DNA of 64,000 bases from Heyndrickxia sporothermodurans (lineage in GTDB: Bacteria > Bacillota > Bacilli > Bacillales > Bacillaceae_C): positions 738,001 to 802,000 of the forward strand of contig CP066701.1 in NCBI GenBank assembly GCA_016756695.1, written 5' to 3'. The notes under the pieces are model-generated. The model saw only the letters and a list, made by a program, of their open reading frames with translations. It did no database searches and was not told where the DNA came from. Of the stretch, positions 44,382-53,141 are shown in pieces (the stretch's first letter is position 1; each line of letters starts with the position of its first letter). The translations under genes and the position numbers were made by a program.

Positions 44382-45500
44382 ATGGAAAAAGTAAAAATAA
44401 CACCGATACAATTATTTGTTTTATACGTTTTATTTGAACATGGAAGTGCACTTGTTATTTCCTTAGGAACAGATGCGAAGCAGGATGCATGGCTTTCAAT
44501 TCTAATCGGTATGCTTGGGGGATTATTTTTGTATTACATCTACTATCGACTATATCAATTTTACCCAGGCAAACCACTTACATCCTATGCCCAAGAAATC
44601 ATTGGTTCCTTTTTTGGTAAGCTCGTTGCTTTTCTTTATATATTATATTTCCTCTATCTTTCGTCAAGGGTACTTCGAGATTTTGGTGAATTATTATTAA
44701 CCTTTGCCTATCCGAATTCACCACTTTTTATAATAAATACGATCATGATTTTAGCGATTATGTACGCTGTCCATAAAGGGATTGAAGTGCTAGCGAGAAC
44801 AGGGGAATTACTTTTTGCTTTTCTCTATTTTTTAGCCATTACCGGTTTTTTACTTGTCATCATTTCCGGCTTAATCGATCTTAACCAGTTGAAACCCATC
44901 CTTGAAGAGGGGATAGTAAGAATACTTGACGTTGCATTTAAACAAACCGTTTACGTCCCATTTGGTGAAATGATTGCCTTTACTATGATTCTTCCCTATT
45001 TAAATACACCATCTAAAGCAAAGATTGTTGGTTTTTCAGCAATCATTTTAAGTGGGATAAATCTAGCCCTAACAATGGCGGTTAATATAGCAGTTAATGG
45101 GATAAATCTCGTTTCTCGTTCCCCTTTCCCACTTTTAACAACCATTCAACGAATTGAAGTAGCAAGCTTCTTAGAGCGTCTTGATGTTTTTTTCATGCTT
45201 GCTGCCATTATCGGGGGATTTTTCAAAATAAGTGTCTTCTTCTATGTCGGTCTGATTGGAACGGCAGACTTATTTAAGTTGAAAAATCATAAAAAGCTCG
45301 TCTTTCCAATCGGGCTCATCATCCTAATTTTGTCAATGTCGATCGCTAGCAGTTTTGCTGAACATATGAAAGAAGGATTAGTTATTGTACCTATCTATTT
45401 ACATATACCATTCCAGGTCATCATTCCGATAATGCTACTCATGGTAGCCTTTCTTAAACATTTCATTCAAAATAAAAAGAAACATAATGTATCCGGGTAA
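44382..45500 (+). CDS. GerB-family spore germination permease (B subunit)
   Basis: This protein of 372 residues has ten hydrophobic segments of the amino acid-polyamine-organocation type used by germinant receptors. Landmarks are ITPIQLFVLYVLFEHGSALVISLG at the start, KQDAWLSILIGMLGGLFLYYIYYRLY, and RSPFPLLTTIQRIEVASFLERLDVFFMLAAIIGGFFK near the end. The B subunit binds the nutrient germinant. It follows the C subunit gene by 23 bases or fewer. ATG 44382 is used; a GTG three codons earlier is possible. A terminator follows, ending the operon. Confidence 0.88.
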   Translation: MEKVKITPIQLFVLYVLFEHGSALVISLGTDAKQDAWLSILIGMLGGLFLYYIYYRLYQFYPGKPLTSYAQEIIGSFFGKLVAFLYILYFLYLSSRVLRDFGELLLTFAYPNSPLFIINTIMILAIMYAVHKGIEVLARTGELLFAFLYFLAITGFLLVIISGLIDLNQLKPILEEGIVRILDVAFKQTVYVPFGEMIAFTMILPYLNTPSKAKIVGFSAIILSGINLALTMAVNIAVNGINLVSRSPFPLLTTIQRIEVASFLERLDVFFMLAAIIGGFFKISVFFYVGLIGTADLFKLKNHKKLVFPIGLIILILSMSIASSFAEHMKEGLVIVPIYLHIPFQVIIPIMLLMVAFLKHFIQNKKKHNVSG

Positions 45501-45504
45501 CAGA

Positions 45505-45535
45505 AAAAAGAGCTCGATATGAATGAGCTCTTTTT
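45505..45535. terminator. Bidirectional terminator between germination operon and dacC
   Basis: AAAAAGAGCTC and GAGCTCTTTTT form an 11-bp stem with a 9-base loop and A and T tracts on both sides, between convergent genes. Confidence 0.85.
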
Positions 45536-45544
45536 CCTATTCTA

Positions 45545-47047
45545 TTATTTTTTTGTATCATAACTGGCAATTGCTTTTGCAATTTTATCTTGAATTTCTG
45601 TAATGCCGGAAGATACATAATTATTATTTAAAATAGAAAAGATGATTCGTTCGCCACTTTTCGTTGTTACATATCCGGATAATGTGCTCACAGTGGTCAA
45701 GGAACCGGTTTTTGCAATGACATTTCCTTTTGTCGGAGGTTCTTTCATCCGATTTCTTAACGTGCCACCGACAAATCGGTCATCATCTCCAGCAACAGGC
45801 AAGGAAGCTAGGTAAGATGGATACCAGCTTTTTGATTGTATCGCAAATAAAAGTTGGGATATTTCATTTGCTGGAATCATCGCAACATGTGACATCCCTG
45901 ATGCATCCCTAAGCATCAATGTTTGTGTATTCACACCCAGTGAGGCAGCGGTATCTCTAATCACTTTCAATCCTTTATCCCAGCTTCCTTCCCCATAAAT
46001 AACCTGACCCATTTCCTTTGCTAACATTTCTGCATGTCCATTATTGCTTAGTTTCATGAAAGGAATGAGTACATCCTTTAATGGCATTGATTTTTTTTCG
46101 GCTAGTAGTTGACCATTTTTAGGTGTTTTGCCAAGCTTCATATCATTTTTCCCGATGAATTGAATTCCCTTTTCTTTTAAAGAGTGTTTAAACAGTGACA
46201 ATGCATATTCTGAAGGTTCCCAAACAGCCATCCATTCCTTAGCTGCACTTGCACCAACAGGAATTGTTCCATCAATTACAATTGTATTTTTTCCATGTTC
46301 CCGTTGAATCGTAATATTTTTCTTGCCATCCTTTTCAACAGTTACCGCTTTGTTAATAATTTTTACATAGTCGGTTTCCGGTGTCGCAGTCCATTTAGCA
46401 GGTTTTCCAACTTTTGAAGAAGGGGTGACTTCTACTATAACAGTACCAGTATCATAGTCTGTATTTGGTGATACAGTAAGTGCGGAAACCTGCGATCCAT
46501 AATATTCCGTTTCGTCTGTCCATGTCAAATCTTGTGATAAGCGGACATTATCATACCATGTGTCGTCACCGATTAAATCTCCATGAATTTTTCCAATTCC
46601 TTGCTTTTTCAACTGATCGGCTAATCGGTCTAAATCTTCTTTCAGAAGTGTCGGATCTCCTTTTCCTTTTAAGTAGAGATTCCCTTGAAGGACCTTGCCT
46701 TTAACATTCCCATCCGTCAATACCTCTGTTGTAAATCGATAATTTCCCCCAAGTGTTTCTAAAGCTGCAGCGGCTGTTAATAACTTCATGTTGGAAGCGG
46801 GTCGCAATCGTACATCTCCGAAATGCTCATATAAAATTTCCCCGCTATCTGCTGAGCGAAGACTTACACCGGTTACTGAACCATCTAATTTCTTATCATT
46901 TAAAATTACGTTTATTTGGTGACCTAATTCAGCATACTCGTCCGATGCATTTACATAGGTTGTTGTTTCCTTATTTACATAAGGAATAATTGCTACCATA
47001 AATACTGCTAAGACAAGTAACCATTGTTTTATAAATCTTTTCCCCAT
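45545..47047 (-). CDS. dacC: D-alanyl-D-alanine carboxypeptidase/endopeptidase (PBP4, S13)
   Basis: This exported penicillin-binding protein of 500 residues trims and cuts peptidoglycan peptides. It has an N-terminal signal segment (FIKQWLLVLAVFMVAIIPYVN), then the active-site serine in RLRPASNMKLLTAAAAL (SxxK), SNNGHAEMLAKEMG (SxN) and GNVIAKTGSLTTVSTLSGYV (KTG). The large domain inserted between SxxK and SxN, with ITIQREHGKNTIVIDGTIP, is typical of class C S13 enzymes such as DacC/PBP4a. It appears monocistronic and starts after AAAGGGGGAAACTGG. Confidence 0.9.
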   Translation of the reverse strand: MGKRFIKQWLLVLAVFMVAIIPYVNKETTTYVNASDEYAELGHQINVILNDKKLDGSVTGVSLRSADSGEILYEHFGDVRLRPASNMKLLTAAAALETLGGNYRFTTEVLTDGNVKGKVLQGNLYLKGKGDPTLLKEDLDRLADQLKKQGIGKIHGDLIGDDTWYDNVRLSQDLTWTDETEYYGSQVSALTVSPNTDYDTGTVIVEVTPSSKVGKPAKWTATPETDYVKIINKAVTVEKDGKKNITIQREHGKNTIVIDGTIPVGASAAKEWMAVWEPSEYALSLFKHSLKEKGIQFIGKNDMKLGKTPKNGQLLAEKKSMPLKDVLIPFMKLSNNGHAEMLAKEMGQVIYGEGSWDKGLKVIRDTAASLGVNTQTLMLRDASGMSHVAMIPANEISQLLFAIQSKSWYPSYLASLPVAGDDDRFVGGTLRNRMKEPPTKGNVIAKTGSLTTVSTLSGYVTTKSGERIIFSILNNNYVSSGITEIQDKIAKAIASYDTKK

Positions 47048-47249
47048 CCAGTTTCCCCCTTTATTATCTCTTTTTCTAGCTATTAAAATAGTATGAAAGC
47101 GATAAAATTTTTACCTCTATTTTTAGATTTATCCTCTAAAATGGTTCTTTTGGATTGCCTATATACAGGCCTATTTACATAGTAGAATTTAATAGGAACA
47201 TCTAGTATTGACCTGTATGCTGAAATATAATCACATTGTCCATGGACGA

Positions 47250-47972
47250 TTATTTTTTAACCAAGTACACTCTTTCTGGTCTCCCTACCGTCCCATATGC
47301 TAAATCAGCTTCAATTTTTTCCCCCGACACAAGATGTTCCAGATAGCGCCTAGCTGTTGTTCTGCTCACACCCATTTCTTGGGCAACAAACTCTGCCGTT
47401 ACTCCAACCGAAGCTGTTTTGAGAACTTCTAACACCTTTATTAAGGTTAGTGGATCAATTCCTTTCGGCAGCTGAGATTTATCCTTCGGAAGACGATTTT
47501 TTTCCTTTTGCAAAAGCTGATCGATCTGTTCCTGTGTAATATGTGGATAATCCATACCTAATGTCTCTAGCTTGCATTGAAAATCTCGATATTGAATTAA
47601 TGCCTGTTTAAATCTTTCAAATACAACAGGCTTAATAATATAATCAAAGACACCTATGCTAATAGCTTCTTGCACTTTATCAATTTCCTTCGCTGCCGTA
47701 ATCATAATCACGCCCATCTGTTTACGCTGTTGTTTGGCTTCTTTCAATAATGCGAGACCATCCATATCCGGGAAGTGAACATCTAATAACAGAAGGTCAG
47801 GTTGCAAAATATCAATATAGCTTTTCGCTTCTAAATAACTCGCGGCAATCCCCACTGTTTGGAATCCCTCTATTTGTTCAATGAATCGCTTTTGTATTTC
47901 AGCGACCCTTAAGTCATCCTCAATAATAAGTACCTCGATCGTTCTATTGCCAATCAAACTAAATCCCCCCAT
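47250..47972 (-). CDS. CitT/DcuR-type response regulator
   Basis: This 240-residue protein has a receiver domain (LIIEDDLRVAEIQ, phospho-Asp in LLLLDVHFPDMDG, Lys in DYIIKPV) and a C-terminal DNA-binding domain (VTAEFVAQEMGVSRTTARRYLEHLVSGEKIEADLAYGTVGRPERVYLV). It is activated by the kinase gene that overlaps its start and would turn on carboxylate transport genes. The 14-base overlap couples the two. ATG 47972 is the longest start, but a TTG at about 47957 after GGGGGA may be the true one. Confidence 0.88.
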   Translation of the reverse strand: MGGFSLIGNRTIEVLIIEDDLRVAEIQKRFIEQIEGFQTVGIAASYLEAKSYIDILQPDLLLLDVHFPDMDGLALLKEAKQQRKQMGVIMITAAKEIDKVQEAISIGVFDYIIKPVVFERFKQALIQYRDFQCKLETLGMDYPHITQEQIDQLLQKEKNRLPKDKSQLPKGIDPLTLIKVLEVLKTASVGVTAEFVAQEMGVSRTTARRYLEHLVSGEKIEADLAYGTVGRPERVYLVKK

Positions 47973-49545
47973 TTTTTGGTATAGCTACCGTGAATACCGT
48001 GCCCTCTCCTTCATTCGTTGAAAAGGTTATCGTTCCCCCAAGAGCATGGATCTCTTTTTGAACGAGACACAAGCCAATCCCCGCATTCGTATTCTTATTC
48101 TTTGTCGTATATCCTTCCTGGAAAATTCTTTTCGCTTCGTCCTTCGCGATTCCATTTCCATTATCTTCAACCTCTATAATTAGCTCTTTTCCGAGATCGG
48201 TTAAAAAGAGCGCTACTTTTTTCTCTTCTTTTCCATTTTCCCTAACCGCATCAAATGCATTATTGATCAGGTTGCCAATAATCGTTACCAATGAATCCCG
48301 ACTTATTTCCGCGGGGACATCGATGAAGCTACTATCGCGATCAATTGAGAAATCTATTTTCAGCTCACTCGCCAAACTGACTTTGCCAAGAATGAAACCA
48401 GCTAATATTGGGTCAGGAATCTCTTTCATGAGAAAGTGAATAATTCCTTGTGCGACATCCACCTCTTTGGAAATAAAATCAATTGCTTCCTTGTATGATC
48501 CTAGTTGAATGAGACCAAGTAACGTATAAAGTCTGTTCGAATATTCATGCGTCTGGGCCCGTAACCCTTCCGCATAAGCTTTTACATGTGAAAGTTCCTG
48601 AAGCAGGTAAGACAGATCATTTTTGTTCCTAAGGCTGGCCACTGCCCCAATCACTACTCCTCGTTTATCAAAAATTGGAATTCGATTAGCTAAATAGACT
48701 TCTCCTAGAATCATAAATTCTCGATCATATTCAGCTTGTCCGGTCTTTACGACATCTAGTAGCCGTGTATTTTCGAGAACGTCATCAATCCGTTTCCCTC
48801 TAAGAAGAATATCATTCGGTACGTGAAGAATTTTGTGAGCCGTTTCATTTACAACCGTTATTAGACCTTTCGTATCTACGGCAATAATCCCTTCATGAAT
48901 GGATTCCAAAATAGCATGCTTCTCCTGATACATCCAAGCAATTTCCTCCGGCTCAAGTCCAAAGATCGCCTTTTTGATATGTAAAGATATTAGGAGAGAA
49001 ATCAGTAAACCGCCTAGCAAAATCCCTATTGTCGTCATGAAAATCCTTTTTTGAACTTTAGAAACTTCCTCAGCAATATCGGTTTGAAGATAACCGACAG
49101 AAACGACGCCAATCACTTTTCCTTGATAGAAGATAGGCGCCTTCCCCCTCAAGGACGGACCTAGTGTTCCGGTTGATTCTGATATGGCTGATTTTCCTTT
49201 AAAAGCCGCTTCATTGTCACCGCCCACCATCCTATGTCCAATTCGGTTTGGATTTGGATGGGAATAACGAATTTCATTTCGATTGCCAATTACGATGAAT
49301 TCTGCGCCCACCTGTTTTCGAATCTTCTCCGCAATAGGTTGGATAATACTAGCCGGATCTTTCGTATAAAAGGCTTCTTGAATATTTGGCATATTAGAAA
49401 TGGATTGTGCTACAGCTAAAGCATTTTTTCCCTTTTCATGCTTTAAATTGGACTCCATTATATTTTTATAAGTAAATTCAAAAATTCCCCCCATTAACAT
49501 AATGAGAAAACTTAATCCAAGCATTAATTTCGTATGTAATCGCAT
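47959..49545 (-). CDS. CitS/DcuS-type sensor histidine kinase
   Basis: This 528-residue membrane kinase has two membrane segments around an extracytoplasmic carboxylate-sensing domain with the signature AEFIVIGNRNEIRYSHPNPNRIGHRMVGGDN...GTLGPSLRGKAPIF. A PAS domain follows (about residues 215-320), then the H box LRAQTHEYSNRLYTLLGLIQLG and the ATPase domain with IIGNLINNAFDAV, VEDNGNGI and GIGLCLVQKEIHALGG. It detects citrate or related carboxylates and phosphorylates the regulator encoded just downstream. It lies directly after the TctCBA transporter genes and probably controls them. Confidence 0.9.
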   Translation of the reverse strand: MRLHTKLMLGLSFLIMLMGGIFEFTYKNIMESNLKHEKGKNALAVAQSISNMPNIQEAFYTKDPASIIQPIAEKIRKQVGAEFIVIGNRNEIRYSHPNPNRIGHRMVGGDNEAAFKGKSAISESTGTLGPSLRGKAPIFYQGKVIGVVSVGYLQTDIAEEVSKVQKRIFMTTIGILLGGLLISLLISLHIKKAIFGLEPEEIAWMYQEKHAILESIHEGIIAVDTKGLITVVNETAHKILHVPNDILLRGKRIDDVLENTRLLDVVKTGQAEYDREFMILGEVYLANRIPIFDKRGVVIGAVASLRNKNDLSYLLQELSHVKAYAEGLRAQTHEYSNRLYTLLGLIQLGSYKEAIDFISKEVDVAQGIIHFLMKEIPDPILAGFILGKVSLASELKIDFSIDRDSSFIDVPAEISRDSLVTIIGNLINNAFDAVRENGKEEKKVALFLTDLGKELIIEVEDNGNGIAKDEAKRIFQEGYTTKNKNTNAGIGLCLVQKEIHALGGTITFSTNEGEGTVFTVAIPKNGGI

Positions 49546-49651
49546 CCAATCACCTCTGCTGTAAAAGCAATGTAACTTAACAAATCGAAATGAACTTTGT
49601 TTGAATTGTTACATTTTATAAAATTCTTAATAATTATACTATTTTTACAAA

Positions 49652-49677
49652 AAAAACTCCTCAAAAAAGGAGTTTTT
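49652..49677 (-). terminator. Terminator of the tct operon
   Basis: AAAAACTCCT pairs with AGGAGTTTTT. It follows the tctA stop and precedes the kinase gene, so the two units are at least partly separate. Confidence 0.8.
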
Positions 49678-49699
49678 CATCTATTACACTTATTGATTC

Positions 49700-51226
49700 T
49701 TACCCTTCTACATTAATAACCACTTTCTTGCCTCTTGCTTTTAACAATACTGGGATGGTTAACCAAAGGACTGTCACAATTAAAAACGCAAGGGAGATTG
49801 GGCGAGTGAAGAATACCCCATAATCACCATTTGAAATAGTTAAGGCTCTTCGCAAATTGTTCTCAATCATCGGTCCTAATATAAGCCCTAATACTAGGGG
49901 AGCGATAGGATAATCATTCTTGTTAAGGAAATAGCCAAAAACCCCACACCCTAGTAATAATAGTAAATCATTGGTTGAAACCTGTACGGCATAAACCCCA
50001 AAAATGGAAATAGCAATAATCATCGGGATTAAAAACTGTTTAGGTGTTTGAATAATTTTAGCAAATACTTTAACAAGTGGTAGATTTAGAATGAGCAGCA
50101 TAAAGTTTCCTATAAACATACTTGCAATCAATCCCCACGCTACTTGTGGATGATCATCAAACAATAATGGGCCCGGCTGGACATTATACATCATTAATGC
50201 TCCCATTAATATGGCCGTAGTGCCCGATCCTGGTATTCCTAATGTTAATAAAGGAATCATCGCACCACCTGAAGCTGCATTATTAGCGGTTTCAGGAGCC
50301 GCTACTCCAGCAATCGTTCCGGTCCCGAATTTCTCAGGATTTTTTGAAATTCTTTTTTCCAATAGATAAGAAAAAAAGGAAGCTAATGTCGCACCTGCAC
50401 CTGGCAAGATCCCAACGAAGAAGCCTAATATTGAGCCACGAGCGATTGGCCCCGCCGATTCCTTCATTTCTTCTTTTGTTGGAAGCATATTATTAATTTT
50501 CGCAATATTTCCATCCTCTTCTTCTTTTTCCAAGATGGTCTTGAAAACTTCACCGAGGGCAAACAAACCAACTGCAATTGTCAAGAATTCAATTCCTTGG
50601 TAAAGCCAAGGTATATCAAATGTAAAACGGGCAATCCCGGATACGTTATCTATCCCAATGGTTCCAAGTAGTAATCCGCAAACCGTCATGATTAACGCTT
50701 TAGTTACTGATTTTCCCGCTAGTCCACTTACAGCAGCAAGTCCTAACAGCATAAGCGAAAAATATTCAGCAGGTCCAAATTTAAGAGCTATATTGGATAA
50801 TGGCTGGGCTAATGCTATCAAGGCAATGATTGTGACAACACCACCTACAAATGATCCAATCGCCGCTATAGACAAGGCGCTTCCCGCTCTTCCCTTCTTT
50901 GCCATTTGATAGCCATCCAATGTTGTCACTACCGAAGAAGATTCACCAGGGGTATTTATTAGGATCGATGTCGTTGAACCTCCATACATCGCACCATAAT
51001 ACACACCTGCAAGGAGGATGATCGCACTTGTTGCAGCAGTCTCCGGAGGAAGCCCGCCAGTAATCGATGCGGTAACCGGGATTAATAATGCAACACCACT
51101 CATAGGACCAATTCCCGGAAGCACTCCTACAGCTGTGCCAATTAATACACCTACAAACGCAAATAAAATATTATACCAAGTCAATGCCGTTTCAAATCCG
51201 TGCAATAAATATTCAAATGTGCTCAT
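49700..51226 (-). CDS. tctA: Tripartite tricarboxylate transporter large membrane subunit TctA
   Basis: This 508-residue permease has about eleven hydrophobic segments. Family motifs include GTAVGVLPGIGPMSGVALLIPVT near the start and GFFVGILPGAGATLASFFSYLLEKR in the middle, the two internal repeats of TctA, and GSILGFF, GIPGSGTTAILMGALMMY. It forms the channel of a Na+-coupled, binding-protein-dependent transporter for citrate or other carboxylates. It starts after GAGGAGCTGTAAG, shortly behind tctB. Confidence 0.92.
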   Translation of the reverse strand: MSTFEYLLHGFETALTWYNILFAFVGVLIGTAVGVLPGIGPMSGVALLIPVTASITGGLPPETAATSAIILLAGVYYGAMYGGSTTSILINTPGESSSVVTTLDGYQMAKKGRAGSALSIAAIGSFVGGVVTIIALIALAQPLSNIALKFGPAEYFSLMLLGLAAVSGLAGKSVTKALIMTVCGLLLGTIGIDNVSGIARFTFDIPWLYQGIEFLTIAVGLFALGEVFKTILEKEEEDGNIAKINNMLPTKEEMKESAGPIARGSILGFFVGILPGAGATLASFFSYLLEKRISKNPEKFGTGTIAGVAAPETANNAASGGAMIPLLTLGIPGSGTTAILMGALMMYNVQPGPLLFDDHPQVAWGLIASMFIGNFMLLILNLPLVKVFAKIIQTPKQFLIPMIIAISIFGVYAVQVSTNDLLLLLGCGVFGYFLNKNDYPIAPLVLGLILGPMIENNLRRALTISNGDYGVFFTRPISLAFLIVTVLWLTIPVLLKARGKKVVINVEG

Positions 51227-51244
51227 CTTACAGCTCCTCCTTTC

Positions 51245-51697
51245 CTACGAAAACCAAATCGGCCACCCAGGAAGTGTTCCTTTTAAAAGACCTACGAAAA
51301 GATAATAGACAGCCCCGGAAAATCCTGCCGAAATAATAATAGAGGTAATCCATTTCTTTCGTTCCATCGTCTGAAAACAAATAAAAAGAAATAAGAATGT
51401 TGTAATAACATATCCAATCGTTTCTAACGTTAATATGTAAATAAGGGTTGCCGCGAAAATAATCAAAAATGGCTTATATTGCAGCACTTCTTTCTTCCCT
51501 TGTCCTTGTGTACGTAATGATTCATAAAATAAACGAATACTCAATAAGGAAAGTATAATACCGAGAATAAATGGAAATATATCTGGCCCCACTTTACTGC
51601 CATACGAAGAACTAGCAAGATGTTTACTACCAATCATAAATAAGACGCCTACAGCTAGAAAGACAACAGCGGCAATACGATCAAATTTAATGCTCAT
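51245..51697 (-). CDS. tctB: Tripartite tricarboxylate transporter small membrane subunit TctB
   Basis: This 150-residue protein has four hydrophobic segments and the TctB pattern DRIAAVVFLAVGVLFMIGSKHL...GSKVGPDIFPFILGIILSLLSIRLF. The start follows GGAGGGGGATTGTAA. It pairs with TctA in the membrane. The gene lies between tctC and tctA in the common C-B-A order. Confidence 0.9.
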   Translation of the reverse strand: MSIKFDRIAAVVFLAVGVLFMIGSKHLASSSYGSKVGPDIFPFILGIILSLLSIRLFYESLRTQGQGKKEVLQYKPFLIIFAATLIYILTLETIGYVITTFLFLFICFQTMERKKWITSIIISAGFSGAVYYLFVGLLKGTLPGWPIWFS

Positions 51698-51791
51698 TTA
51701 CAATCCCCCTCCTATAAGAATAAAACTAAAGCTATTCAACGTGACCAATTCAGTTTGGAACTGATCACGATGAAAAGTCAGCCTCTCCTAC

Positions 51792-52820
51792 TTACTTTTG
51801 CATACCTAATGCTTCTAATAGTTGTTGCACTTGTGTTTCTTGTTCATCTAAAAATTTCTTGAATTCTTCGCTATTTTTATATTCCATTTCCCAGCCTTGC
51901 GTTTCGACTTCTTTTTTCCATTCAGGCGTTTCAACTAACTTGCCAATCGTTTTCTCCCAGTATGATTTCGCTTCGTCGGACATTTTCTCCGGACCAAACA
52001 CACCGCGCCAAATCGTGAATTCTGCGTCAACTCCTTGTTCTTTTGCTGTTGGAATATCTTTGAATTCTCCTTCTAATCGTTCAGAAGCAGTAATAGCTAA
52101 TACACGAACTTTACCTGCCTTTAAAAATTCCTGCACACTTGAGGCATCTGTTCCGATAACATCAGCATTTCCACCGAGCAGAGCAGTGATTGCTTCCCCG
52201 CCCCCATCATAAGAAACATATTTGACTTTCGTCGGATCGACACCGTATTTGAAAGCTGGAAGAATGGCAACTAAGTGATCCATTGATCCTAGTGCTGATC
52301 CACCGGCGAAAGTAAGTTTGCTAGGATTTTTCTTCACTTCTTCTAGAACGGATTTCAAATCTTTAAATTTTGAATCCGCTTTTACAACAATCGCTCCATA
52401 ATCTTTCGTCAATTGTGCTAATGGCGTTGTATTTTTATAACCATAAGGACTATTTCCTTCTTTTTTCAGGTTATTAATAATGATTGGAGGAGAATTCACA
52501 AATAACATATCGTTATTACTTTTCTGTTGGGTTGCGTATTCTGCCATGAAGACAGCTCCCCCGCCACCAGGCTTATTCTCGACTGTCATCGGAACTTCGA
52601 CAAGCTTCGTCTCGCTTAATACCTTTGTGAATGAACGTGCAGTTAAATCCCATCCACCACCTGCACCGGAAGGAGCCACAACCGAAATCGCTTTCTTCGG
52701 ATAGCCTGTACTTTCCTTCTTCTTATCAGTGCCTGAAGCACCATCGCTACTGCAGGCACCTAAACTTAAGGCTAAAGCTCCTGCACAAAGAAGTGTTGAA
52801 ATTTTTTTCATTTTTAACAT
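51792..52820 (-). CDS. tctC: Tripartite tricarboxylate transporter binding lipoprotein TctC
   Basis: This 342-residue extracytoplasmic binding protein has a lipoprotein signal (LLCAGALALSLGACSSD). TctC features include YPKKAISVVAPSGAGGGWDLTARSFTKVL near the N terminus, VENKPGGGGAVFMAEYA and a domain around GGNADVIGTDASSVQEFLKAGKVRVLAI. It binds the carboxylate and delivers it to TctA/TctB. It starts after AAGGGGGATTTAT and is the first gene of the operon. A CRE lies directly before the ribosome site. Confidence 0.92.
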   Translation of the reverse strand: MLKMKKISTLLCAGALALSLGACSSDGASGTDKKKESTGYPKKAISVVAPSGAGGGWDLTARSFTKVLSETKLVEVPMTVENKPGGGGAVFMAEYATQQKSNNDMLFVNSPPIIINNLKKEGNSPYGYKNTTPLAQLTKDYGAIVVKADSKFKDLKSVLEEVKKNPSKLTFAGGSALGSMDHLVAILPAFKYGVDPTKVKYVSYDGGGEAITALLGGNADVIGTDASSVQEFLKAGKVRVLAITASERLEGEFKDIPTAKEQGVDAEFTIWRGVFGPEKMSDEAKSYWEKTIGKLVETPEWKKEVETQGWEMEYKNSEEFKKFLDEQETQVQQLLEALGMQK

Positions 52821-52831
52821 ATAAATCCCCC

Positions 52832-52846
52832 TTGTAAACGTTTTCT
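52832..52846 (-). promoter_or_regulatory. CRE (CcpA site) before tctC
   Basis: TTGTAAACGTTTTCT fits WTGNAANCGNWNNCW at all defined positions. It lies only 11 bases from the tctC start, next to a TATAAA-like box, so bound CcpA could block initiation or elongation of the operon. Confidence 0.7.
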
Positions 52847-53085
52847 AAATTTTATAATAACTTGGGCATTTTGTTTGATTAATCATTTAAAAAGCATTAA
52901 AAACATAAGTCCTATTTTGTTCATAAAATACACGAAAAGTTGCCACCAAATCTGTATTCAAAAAACTTTCTCTTTTATAGATTTGACTAAGTAGGTTGAA
53001 CTTGTCAGCGAAACGAACCTAGTAAACAATTTTATTGTTAATATGTTTCTCCCAACAGCTCTATGAAGCACTTCCTTTACAATAA
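52847..53085. other. Upstream region of tctC without gene
   Basis: This AT-rich region holds a weak TATAAA box near 52851 on the minus strand and no open frame that I would trust. A terminator for the next leftward gene begins at about 53086. Confidence 0.5.
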
Positions 53086-53116
53086 AAAAAAGAAGAGTTT
53101 AGAAGCTCTTCTTTTT
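53086..53116 (-). terminator. Terminator of AbrB-family permease gene
   Basis: AAAAGAAGAG and CTCTTCTTTT pair with an 8-base loop and flanking A and T runs, just past the permease stop. Confidence 0.8.
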
Positions 53117-53141
53117 GAACGAGTGTATTTAAAGTGTCTAT

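Noticed and set aside
47250-49545. The intact kinase/regulator pair as another fusion
   Set aside because: The two genes overlap by 14 bases in different frames and each has its full set of domains.
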